The position numbers were made by a program, and so were the translations under genes. From the NCBI GenBank assembly GCA_963660615.1, contig CAVKYE010000003.1:1-64000 (forward strand): a stretch of 64,000 bases of DNA, read 5' to 3'. Positions 1 to 6,959 of the stretch are shown one piece after another (position 1 is the first letter of the stretch; the number at the start of each line of letters is the position of its first letter). The notes under the pieces were generated by a model that ran no database searches, had not been told where the DNA came from, and saw nothing but the letters and a program-made list of their open reading frames with translations. The stretch comes from Coprosoma sp963660615 (GTDB lineage Bacteria; Bacillota_I; Bacilli_A; RF39; UBA660).

Positions 1-62
1 TGGACAAAAAAGAAATATCAGAAATAACAGGTTTATCTATTGAAGAAATTAGTAAATTATAA
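1..62 (+). CDS. C-terminal end of Rpn/PD-(D/E)XK nuclease-family protein (partial)
   Basis: Only the last 19 codons are in the window, reading from base 3 and ending with TAA at 60-62. The tail DKKEISEITGLSIEEISKL resembles the 'I..ITGLS.EEI..L' ending typical of Rpn-family (recombination-promoting nuclease, PD-(D/E)XK transposase-like) proteins. The catalytic part lies off the left edge, so the call rests on the tail only. Confidence 0.45.
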   Translation, partial: DKKEISEITGLSIEEISKL

Positions 63-81
63 CGCTAGTTTCTTTTTTGGT

Positions 82-104
82 AAAAAAAAAAGAGCTATGC
101 TCTT
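82..104 (-). terminator. Rho-independent terminator of the WXG-like gene
   Basis: Read on the minus strand: AGAGC-ATA-GCTCT followed by about ten T. It begins right at the stop codon of the minus-strand gene at 103-738. Confidence 0.7.
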
Positions 105-738
105 ATCCTTGTAAGTTACTAATGTTAGTAGCATTTAATTGATCTCTTGTAGAAATTTCTGAAGAAACACGTGTGTTTAGTTCTCCTTTTAGTGTGTCCA
201 TTGTACTATTGAATTTATTTTTGATGTTGGTTACTGAAGTTGTTAATGCTTGTTGTTCGTTACTATCAAATGCATCGGCGTTTTGAACTGTGCTCATGAT
301 ATTGTTTAATGTGTCATCAATTCTTGAAACAAATGTTGTGAAATCTGAATTAATTGTATTTAAGTCTGCTCCTTCTGCAACACCAACTTTTCCGTTTGGT
401 AAAGTACTGTTTAGTTCATTTAATGCTCCAGCACTTGGGGTACCAAATGTAAAACCTGGATAACTAATGTTTTCGTTTTCTACTGAATTAAAATTGTTTA
501 CTGAAACTCTGATTGCATCGTTTCTGTTTGAAAATGTTTGTGCAATATTTCTAACTAGTTCATCAACGCATGTTGCGATTTCTGTTGCTAATGATTTAGA
601 TGAATTAGAAATCCAATCATTATTGAATGTTCCTTGTAGTTGATTTACTGCGGTAGTAACGTTTGCGGCATAATCGCTTGCAGCTGAATTTATGCTTGAA
701 CACATACTATTTAATTTCCCTTGATCCATTGCTGCCAT
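103..738 (-). CDS. WXG100-like helical protein, candidate type VII secretion substrate
   Basis: 211 residues, Ala/Ser/Asn-rich, predicted almost entirely helical, without a Sec signal. Near residue 42 it has a NDWISNSS turn between two helices, similar to the Trp-X-Gly turn of ESX/WXG100 secreted proteins but with Ser for Gly. It is about twice the length of a classical WXG100 protein, so it could hold two helical hairpins or be an LXG-like N-terminal module. A strong Shine-Dalgarno sequence (AAAGGAAG) precedes the ATG at 736-738. It is divergent from the DUF4176 gene, whose family is often found in type VII loci. No EssC/YukB ATPase is in the window, so secretion is an inference. Confidence 0.5.
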   Translation of the reverse strand: MAAMDQGKLNSMCSSINSAASDYAANVTTAVNQLQGTFNNDWISNSSKSLATEIATCVDELVRNIAQTFSNRNDAIRVSVNNFNSVENENISYPGFTFGTPSAGALNELNSTLPNGKVGVAEGADLNTINSDFTTFVSRIDDTLNNIMSTVQNADAFDSNEQQALTTSVTNIKNKFNSTMDTLKGELNTRVSSEISTRDQLNATNISNLQG

Positions 739-807
739 AAAATCATCTTCCTTTCATATTCACTTTTTTAGTGAAATGGCATATAGAAATTACCTTCCTA
801 TGTTTGC

Positions 808-837
808 AATATATCATATGTTGTGTGAATTCGTCAA
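808..837 (-). promoter_or_regulatory. SigA-type promoter of the WXG-like gene
   Basis: Minus strand: TTGACG (832-837), 18-nt spacer, TATATT (808-813), about 70 nt upstream of the start codon. Confidence 0.55.
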
Positions 838-875
838 TACTTTTTTTGAAAATATTGCAGATATCGGCTTTTATA

Positions 876-905
876 TTGACATTTTTGTGTAAAATTTGGT
901 AATAT
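876..905 (+). promoter_or_regulatory. SigA-type promoter of the DUF4176 gene
   Basis: TTGACA (876-881), 18-nt spacer, TAATAT (900-905). Back to back with the promoter at 808-837. Confidence 0.6.
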
Positions 906-928
906 GGTATTAGATAGGAGGGTTATAT

Positions 929-1105
929 GTGAGAGATAAATATTTACCGATTGGAACGGTTGTTGGATTGAAAGGTGCTTCTAAGAAACTTATGATTATT
1001 GGATATTTACCTGTAACGAGTGAGAACCAAATTTTTGATTATACTGCGTGTACTTATCCAGAAGGTGTTGTAATATCATATAAAACTTTAGCCTTGTGTT
1101 ATTGA
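929..1105 (+). CDS. DUF4176-family small protein
   Basis: 58 residues, GTG start seven bases after TAGGAGGG. The sequence carries the DUF4176 signature: LPIGTVVGLKGASKKLMIIG near the start, then FDYTACTYPEG. Proteins of this family are small, beta-rich and frequently encoded within type VII (ESX-like) secretion islands of Bacillota, where their role is unknown. Here it is divergent from the WXG-like gene and followed by a gene with similar composition at 1203, supporting a small type VII satellite cluster. Confidence 0.75.
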   Translation: MRDKYLPIGTVVGLKGASKKLMIIGYLPVTSENQIFDYTACTYPEGVVISYKTLALCY

Positions 1106-1202
1106 ATAAATATTTTTAGTTTTGATTTGACGAATGATGTTTCTTTAAAGCAAAGAATGTAGATTCGAAATGAGAGAATATAAATAGAAAGAAGGAATGT
1201 AT

Positions 1203-1994
1203 ATGTCTGGTATATCACAAGGAAATGGTAATCCTAGTTTATCTACTGCTAATAGTAAATTACCATTAGTAAAAGAGAAAATGGAAGAAAGTATTAAAAA
1301 AGCAAGTGAAGGTGTTAAACTTCAACTTAAATCAGATGGTTCTATAGAAGAGTATAATTTAGATGAAGATTTTGTATTAAAAGAGCAAAAAGATGGAGAA
1401 AACGAAAATTCTTCTATTTCAGAGAGAGTGTCGCAGATTAAGAAAGAGTGGGATGATCAAAAGGCTAATTTATCTTCTTCCGAAAAAGAAAAATGGGATC
1501 AGTTTGAATCTGCTATTTCAGAAAATGCTGATGGTGGAGAGGTTTCTTCGAGTGAGGAAGAGATTTCTGATTACGATAAGTATCACTTTTCAGTTCCTAA
1601 GATTGGTGATGTTGTTATGTTAAATAAAGGTCAAACTTATAGTGCTAGTAGTACTGGTGGTAAAACTGGAACTATTGGTGATTTTTATAATGATATTTGT
1701 TATACTATTGATACTATTGCTATTTTAGATAATGATGGCAATTTGCTTACTTATTTTTCTGATAGTAGTAAGAGTGTTCGTGGTGAGCTTGAGAAATTAG
1801 GTATGTCTTTGGATGATGTTAATAATGGAAATGTTCAGATTAAGTATAATGTTAGTGCTGGAGCTAATCCTGATTTGAGCCGTGAAAATGCTGTTGGATG
1901 GATTGAGTTTAAGAAGAATGATGCTAATTATTCAGTTAGACCTCAAGACCGTAGAAATAGAAATGTTTTGGATGCACCTTCTTTTTACAGTTAG
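1203..1994 (+). CDS. Acidic hypothetical protein next to the DUF4176 gene, probable frameshift at its end
   Basis: 263 residues from the ATG at 1203, chosen because AGAAGGA then sits at proper spacing; the ATG at 1197 is too close to it. The N-terminal half is charged and helical with long Ser/Glu runs; the C-terminal half (from KYHFSVPKIGDVVML) looks beta-rich, with tracts such as LDNDGNLLTYFSDSS. I do not recognise the family. The frame stops at 1992-1994, but the next frame continues as SPDVGRNVVDEASREE to a TAA at 2041. Removing one T from the five-T run near 1984 gives a smooth reading FTVSPDVGRN, so the true C-terminus may be 16 residues longer. Confidence 0.6.
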   Translation: MSGISQGNGNPSLSTANSKLPLVKEKMEESIKKASEGVKLQLKSDGSIEEYNLDEDFVLKEQKDGENENSSISERVSQIKKEWDDQKANLSSSEKEKWDQFESAISENADGGEVSSSEEEISDYDKYHFSVPKIGDVVMLNKGQTYSASSTGGKTGTIGDFYNDICYTIDTIAILDNDGNLLTYFSDSSKSVRGELEKLGMSLDDVNNGNVQIKYNVSAGANPDLSRENAVGWIEFKKNDANYSVRPQDRRNRNVLDAPSFYS

Positions 1995-2054
1995 TCCTGA
2001 TGTTGGTAGAAATGTTGTAGATGAGGCTTCTAGAGAAGAATAATTTGATATTAA

Positions 2055-2087
2055 AATAGTACTTTACTTTTTTGAGGTACTATTTTT
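2055..2087 (+). terminator. Rho-independent terminator
   Basis: AATAGTAC (2055-2062) pairs with GTACTATT (2077-2084), followed by T-rich sequence. It lies after the frameshifted end (2043) of the preceding gene, supporting the longer reading. Confidence 0.65.
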
Positions 2088-2205
2088 GTTCTTTTTTAAA
2101 ATTTTAATATTTTTGGCTTTAAAATATGTTATAATATTATTGATTTACATCTTGAAAAAAGGTGAGAAATGATATATACTATCAGGCAAGCGAGGAGGAT
2201 GTAAT

Positions 2206-4743
2206 ATGAAGCTTAAGTTTAGGGCTGATCCTAGGGATTTGATGTTATTTGGAATATATGCGGTAATATTATTATATTTTGTAGCGATTGCGGTTCTTAA
2301 TTTTGCGCAATTTGCGATGGGAGATATTGATCACCCTTTTCATGGTTTTAATCCTTTTCCTGCTTTTGGTAAAGGTTATTTAGGGGTTACTATTGTAATT
2401 TATATTATTGCTTTAGTGGCTAGTTTATTTAGTGTTTCTGATAGATTTTTTGATATGGAGAAGGGCTTTGGTTTTTCTACGGAATCTAAGAAGGAAAAAG
2501 GTTATTCTAGATGGCTTGATGAGAGGGAATTGAAACGTAATTCTGGTATTAAAATGGTTAATATTAAGGATGAGACGGCAGATGCTGGTGGGGTTCCTTT
2601 AATTAATGATGGTAAGAGAATGTGGGTCGATGATAGTGAAGGCCATAATATTATCATTGGTTCTACTGGTGCTGGTAAGTCTCAAATTACGATGTTTCCA
2701 CTTATTAAGTCTTTGGCTAAGCATGATGAGTCAATGATTGTAACTGACCCTAAGGGTGAACTTTATGAGGGAACTTCTGCTATGCTTAAGAAACGTGGTT
2801 ATAATGTTTTGATTCTTAATTTCCGTGATCCTCAAAAGGGTAGTGGTTGGAATCCATTACATCTTCCTTATGACTATTATAAAAAAGGTAATCGTGATAA
2901 GGCTAATGAGCTTGTTGATGATTTGGCTATAAATATTTTGTATGATGCGAATGCTCAAAATCAAGATCCGTTTTGGGAGAAGACGTCGGCTGATTATTTT
3001 TCTGGTATTTGTTTGGGATTATTTGAGGATGCTAAGGAAGATGAGATTAATTTAAATAGTGTTAATGCGTTTACTACTGTTGGGGAGGAGAAGGCTGGGC
3101 CTAATATTACTTATGTTAATCAGTATTTTAAGTATAAGGATCCTACTAGTCCTGCTTATATTAGTGCTTCTTCTACTATTATTGCGCCTAATGATACTAA
3201 GGGAAGTATTTTATCGGTGTTTAAGCAGAAGTTAAGGCTTTTTGCGGCTCGTGAAAATGTTTCGGAGATGCTTTCTCATAGTGATTTTGAGATGGAGGAT
3301 ATTGGTAGTAAGAAGACGGCTGTATTTATTGTTATTCAAGATGAGAAGAAGACTTATCACCCTCTTGTAACTATTTTTGTTAAGCAGTGTTATGAGGCTT
3401 TGGTTGATTATGCTCAAAGATGTGGTGGTAAACTTCCATATAGAACTAATTTCTTGCTTGATGAGTTTGCGAATATGCCTAAGCTTACGGATGTTGAGAC
3501 GATGGTTTCGGCGGCTCGTAGTAGAAAGATGAGATTTTTCTTTGTTATTCAGAACTTTGCTCAACTTGCTGAGGTTTATGGTAAAAACAAGGCTGATACG
3601 ATTCGTGGTAACTGTACTAATACTATTTATTTGATTAGTACGGAGCTTGCGGCTTTGGAAGAGATTAGTAAGATGTGCGGTGAGATTAAGGTTAAAACTG
3701 GTAAAGGTGACAAGGAGAAAGAAGAGACTAGGCCTTTGATTACTGTAAGTGATTTACAGAAGTTAAAGCAGGGGGAGATTATTCTTTTAAGAAGTAGGCT
3801 TGATCCTTTTAGAACTAAACTTAAGATGGACTGGGAAATTGATTGGGGTCCTCTTTATAAGACTGATAAGTCTAGCGCGAGTTATCCTGATAGAAAAAAG
3901 GAAGAGGTACATATTTTTGATTTGAAGACGTTTGTTAATAATAAGAAACAGGAGAAAATTAATGAACTTATTAATGGTGGTGGTACGTCTTTAAACCAGT
4001 CTGTTCCTACACCTAAGTCGACGTTTAGTGCTCCTGCTAGTAAAAAGCCTAATGCTGGCTTAAATATTGATTCTTTGCTAAAAAAGATTGATACGAAGAT
4101 TGCGGAACTTGAGGCTGAAGAGGAGAAGGCTAAGTTAGATGCTGTTACTACTGATAAAACACCTAATTTAAATGTTTTAGATAATGTTGTTAGTGATAAG
4201 CCTTTTGCTGATTCTAAGAATAAGGATGTTGTTATTAATAATGAAGTTAATAGACCTAAAGTATCTCCTTTAAAACCGAAGATGGATCAAAAGAAGGGTG
4301 TTGATACTAAGGCTTTAGAATCTTCACTTCAGAAACCGGTTTTAGATACTGGCACTTCTATTGAAAAGGTAAAGCCTAATTTGGGAGTTAAACCTGATTT
4401 AATGGCTAAACCTGCTAGTTTGGGAGTTAAACCTGATTTAATGGCTAAACCTGCTAGTTTGGGAGTGGACAAATTACCTCATAAAAATGATGTTCATGAA
4501 AGTGTAAAGCCGGTTATTAAGCATAATATTCAAACTCCAAGTAGTGTGGCTAGAATGAAAAATAAGAAGGAGTTTGCTGATAAGATTGCTAATAGGGTAA
4601 ATGAGATTATGAAGAATAAGCATGTTGAATCTTCTAAAAATGTTTCTTCTTTACCTAATAAGAAGGTTAATCAAATTTCTGATGATTATGTTTCTGATGA
4701 TCAATTCTTTGATGATTTCTTTGCGGATGATGATGATTTTTAA
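2206..4743 (+). CDS. VirD4/TraG-family type IV coupling ATPase
   Basis: 845 residues. Two N-terminal membrane segments (about 12-34 and 58-80), then a cytoplasmic AAA+ motor with Walker A GSTGAGKS (about 152-159), VTDPKGE, and Walker B NFLLDEFANMP (about 415-424) followed by an AARSRKM motif; all are hallmarks of conjugative coupling proteins that feed DNA or protein into a type IV channel. The last ~280 residues are low-complexity Lys/Pro/Asp-rich, with two exact copies of a 13-residue repeat and a very acidic end (DDQFFDDFFADDDDF). RBS GAGGAGG. No relaxase, VirB4 or VirB6 homologue is nearby, so the partner apparatus, if any, is elsewhere. A host gene by composition. Confidence 0.88.
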   Translation: MKLKFRADPRDLMLFGIYAVILLYFVAIAVLNFAQFAMGDIDHPFHGFNPFPAFGKGYLGVTIVIYIIALVASLFSVSDRFFDMEKGFGFSTESKKEKGYSRWLDERELKRNSGIKMVNIKDETADAGGVPLINDGKRMWVDDSEGHNIIIGSTGAGKSQITMFPLIKSLAKHDESMIVTDPKGELYEGTSAMLKKRGYNVLILNFRDPQKGSGWNPLHLPYDYYKKGNRDKANELVDDLAINILYDANAQNQDPFWEKTSADYFSGICLGLFEDAKEDEINLNSVNAFTTVGEEKAGPNITYVNQYFKYKDPTSPAYISASSTIIAPNDTKGSILSVFKQKLRLFAARENVSEMLSHSDFEMEDIGSKKTAVFIVIQDEKKTYHPLVTIFVKQCYEALVDYAQRCGGKLPYRTNFLLDEFANMPKLTDVETMVSAARSRKMRFFFVIQNFAQLAEVYGKNKADTIRGNCTNTIYLISTELAALEEISKMCGEIKVKTGKGDKEKEETRPLITVSDLQKLKQGEIILLRSRLDPFRTKLKMDWEIDWGPLYKTDKSSASYPDRKKEEVHIFDLKTFVNNKKQEKINELINGGGTSLNQSVPTPKSTFSAPASKKPNAGLNIDSLLKKIDTKIAELEAEEEKAKLDAVTTDKTPNLNVLDNVVSDKPFADSKNKDVVINNEVNRPKVSPLKPKMDQKKGVDTKALESSLQKPVLDTGTSIEKVKPNLGVKPDLMAKPASLGVKPDLMAKPASLGVDKLPHKNDVHESVKPVIKHNIQTPSSVARMKNKKEFADKIANRVNEIMKNKHVESSKNVSSLPNKKVNQISDDYVSDDQFFDDFFADDDDF
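4381..4466 (+). repeat. 39-bp tandem repeat inside the coupling-ATPase gene
   Basis: Two identical 39-bp units (4381-4419, 4420-4458) plus eight bases of a third. In frame; encodes LGVKPDLMAKPAS twice in the disordered tail. Confidence 0.95.
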
Positions 4744-4767
4744 AAATCCAATTTAAAGGATTTTTTT
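4744..4767 (+). terminator. Terminator after the coupling-ATPase gene
   Basis: AAATCC (4744-4749) pairs with GGATTT (4758-4763), followed by a T run. Confidence 0.65.
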
Positions 4768-4828
4768 CTTTGGCAAATACCGCGATTTTAATGTTGTTTT
4801 TTCATATAGTATTTTAGAGGTGATAATA

Positions 4829-5110
4829 TTGAGTATTTCTGTTAATGAGTTATTAAGGCTTAGTAATCCTAATATTATAGATATAAGACCAGTTTTAAAT
4901 TATAATAATGGTCATATTCCTTTGGCTAAGAATATTTCTTATAATAGTTTGCTTGCTAATCCTAGTAATTATTTGAATAAATCTGAAAAGTATTATATTT
5001 ATTGTAAAAAGGGAATAACATCGATGGGATTATGTCGTTTGCTTACTAATTGGGGATATCAGGTATATAGTGTTGATGGTGGTTATGAAGCGTGGCTTTT
5101 AAATCATTAG
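4829..5110 (+). CDS. Rhodanese-like sulfurtransferase domain protein
   Basis: 93 residues; the TTG at 4829 is preferred because AGAGGTGATAA lies just upstream, a start pattern that recurs in this genome. Single rhodanese domain: IIDIRPVLNYNNGHIPLAKNI (substrate-loop region), active-site loop CKKGITS with the catalytic Cys, and the closing VDGGYEAW motif. Such stand-alone proteins (PspE/GlpE-like) carry persulfide sulfur on the Cys in the cytoplasm. The six-residue active loop fits a sulfur rather than an arsenate or phosphate ligand. The physiological acceptor is not visible from context. Confidence 0.85.
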   Translation: MSISVNELLRLSNPNIIDIRPVLNYNNGHIPLAKNISYNSLLANPSNYLNKSEKYYIYCKKGITSMGLCRLLTNWGYQVYSVDGGYEAWLLNH

Positions 5111-5191
5111 TTTGTAAGGCTATTGTTTATTTAATAAAGATTAGTTTGAAAAAATATTGTTTTGTAGAGGATATATATGGTATTTTGTGAT

Positions 5192-5219
5192 AAAAAGGTT
5201 ATTGTTAGATAGCCTTTTT
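5192..5219 (+). terminator. Terminator upstream of rmuC
   Basis: AAAAAGGTTAT pairs with ATAGCCTTTTT around a six-base loop, ending in T5C; good intrinsic terminator for the rhodanese transcript. Confidence 0.65.
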
Positions 5220-5289
5220 CTTTTGGTTAATCTCTTGAATGTTGGTTTGATTTAATATATAATGATTAAGAGTAATGGAGGATGAGTAT

Positions 5290-6351
5290 ATGGAATATGT
5301 GATAATTGGACTTCTTATAGTAATATTGATTGTTAGTGTGATTGCTTTGACTAAGAATGTGAATGAATCTAATATTACGGAAAGGCTTGGTAAGTTAGAG
5401 ACTGATGTGGTTAGGGAGCTTGGTGAGTTTAAGACTGATTTAGCGCAAAATACTAATGAGAATTTTGTTAGGTTAAATGAGAAGATGGAGTATAGGCTTA
5501 ATTTGATTAATGATAGGGTTAATGAGAGACTTGATGAGAATTTTGAGAAGACTAATAAGACTTTTACTTCGGTTTTGGAGAGGCTTTCTAAGATTGATGA
5601 GGCTCAAAAGAAGATTGATGTTTTGTCTAATGATATTGTTTCTTTGCAGTCTGTTTTAACTGATAAGAAGACTAGGGGAATATTTGGTGAGATAAATTTG
5701 AAACATATTTTGGAAAATGTGTTTGGCACTAATAATAAGATTTATAGTTTACAGTATACTTTGAGTAATGGTACGATTGCGGATAGTGTTCTTTTTGCGC
5801 CAGAGCCTTTGGGGCTTATTGCGATTGATTCTAAGTTTCCTTTGGAAAATTATCAGGCGATGACTGATAGGAATAATCATAATAGGGCGGCTTCTGAGAA
5901 ACTTTTTAAGCAAGATATGAAGAAGCATATTGATGCGATTGCGAGTAAGTATATTATTCCTGGTGAAACTACTGATCAGGCTATTTTGTTTTTGCCAGCT
6001 GAGGCTATTTTTGCGGAGGTTAATGCTTATCATCAGGATATTATGGATTATGCTTATAAGAAAAGGGTTTGGATAACTGGGCCAACTACGCTTATGAGTA
6101 CGCTTACGACGCTTCAAATTATTATTAAGAATGCTCAAAGGGATAAGTATGCGAAGGTGATTCAAACTGAGCTTAGTGTTTTGTCTTTGGAGTTTAAGCG
6201 TTATAAGGAAAGATGGGATAAACTTTCTAGATCGATTGATACGGTAAGTAAGGATGTTAAGGATATTCATACAACTACTGATAAGATTACTAAACGTTTT
6301 GATTCTATTAATAGTGTTGATGTAGAGGAGATTGGTCATGAAGAAGCTTAA
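5290..6351 (+). CDS. rmuC: RmuC-family DNA recombination protein
   Basis: 353 residues from the ATG at 5290 (GGAGG eight bases upstream; an upstream ATG at 5275 lies on the ribosome site). N-terminal membrane anchor (residues 3-23), long coiled coil to about 115, then the RmuC domain with KTRGIFGEINLKHILE, LIAIDSKFPLENYQAM and the TTLMSTLTTLQIII motif. RmuC limits DNA inversions at short repeats and has a PD-(D/E)XK-like nuclease fold; its biochemical action is poorly known. The 3' end overlaps the next gene by 14 bases, so the two are co-translated. Confidence 0.9.
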   Translation: MEYVIIGLLIVILIVSVIALTKNVNESNITERLGKLETDVVRELGEFKTDLAQNTNENFVRLNEKMEYRLNLINDRVNERLDENFEKTNKTFTSVLERLSKIDEAQKKIDVLSNDIVSLQSVLTDKKTRGIFGEINLKHILENVFGTNNKIYSLQYTLSNGTIADSVLFAPEPLGLIAIDSKFPLENYQAMTDRNNHNRAASEKLFKQDMKKHIDAIASKYIIPGETTDQAILFLPAEAIFAEVNAYHQDIMDYAYKKRVWITGPTTLMSTLTTLQIIIKNAQRDKYAKVIQTELSVLSLEFKRYKERWDKLSRSIDTVSKDVKDIHTTTDKITKRFDSINSVDVEEIGHEEA

Positions 6352-6892
6352 TTTTGGTTTGATTGTTGTTATTTTGTTTTTGGCTTTTTTAACAATTGTT
6401 AATGAACTTGATAAGGGAATTGTGGTTGTTTTAAAAGATTTGAGTATTGTTTTTACAATTAGTGTTCCTTATTTGGTTAAGAAGATTTTTAAGGTTAATA
6501 TTAATGAAGGGTTTATTACTTGTTGGATTATTTTTATATTTATGGCTCATTATTTGGGGGTAATTCTTGGCTGGTATAATTCTTTTGCGGGTTTTGATAA
6601 GGTTACGCATACTATTTCTGGTTTTTTGTCGGCTTATGTGGCTATGCTTATTTTGGAGTATAAGAAGAATAATGATAAGCTTTTTGGCGTTTTGTTTATG
6701 GTTTCTTTTACTTGGCTATGTGCTGGTATGTGGGAAGTTTTTGAGTTTACTTGTAATGCTTTGTTTGGCGGGGATGCTCAAAGGGTTTTGGAGACTGGCG
6801 TTGATGATACGATGTGGGATATGATTGTGGCTTTTATGGGTTCTTTGATACTTGGTATTTATTATTTAACAAGAACTTTACATAAAAAGTAA
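6338..6892 (+). CDS. YjdF/DUF2238-like membrane protein
   Basis: 184 residues, about five or six membrane spans. Diagnostic residues of the family are present in loops: FDKVTHTISGF, the acidic WEVFEF motif in a helix, and VDDTMWDMIVAF. The start at 6338 follows GGAG inside the end of rmuC. The conserved Asp/His/Glu set suggests a metal-linked intramembrane function, but no activity is established. Followed directly by a terminator, so rmuC and this gene form a two-gene operon. Confidence 0.7.
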   Translation: MKKLNFGLIVVILFLAFLTIVNELDKGIVVVLKDLSIVFTISVPYLVKKIFKVNINEGFITCWIIFIFMAHYLGVILGWYNSFAGFDKVTHTISGFLSAYVAMLILEYKKNNDKLFGVLFMVSFTWLCAGMWEVFEFTCNALFGGDAQRVLETGVDDTMWDMIVAFMGSLILGIYYLTRTLHKK

Positions 6893-6895
6893 ATA

Positions 6896-6918
6896 AAAAC
6901 AGGATAAAACTGTTTTTT
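6896..6918 (+). terminator. Terminator of the rmuC operon
   Basis: AAAACAG (6896-6902) pairs with CTGTTTT (6910-6916), followed by T. Confidence 0.65.
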
Positions 6919-6959
6919 CTTTTTGAAATAATATATAATATTATATAGAGGTGATAAAT

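Noticed and set aside
5749..6339. Long minus-strand frames opposite rmuC, rnr, pflB and gerA genes
   Set aside because: They are Ile/Asn/Ser-rich mirror frames of T/G-rich coding sequence, without ribosome sites or recognisable domains.
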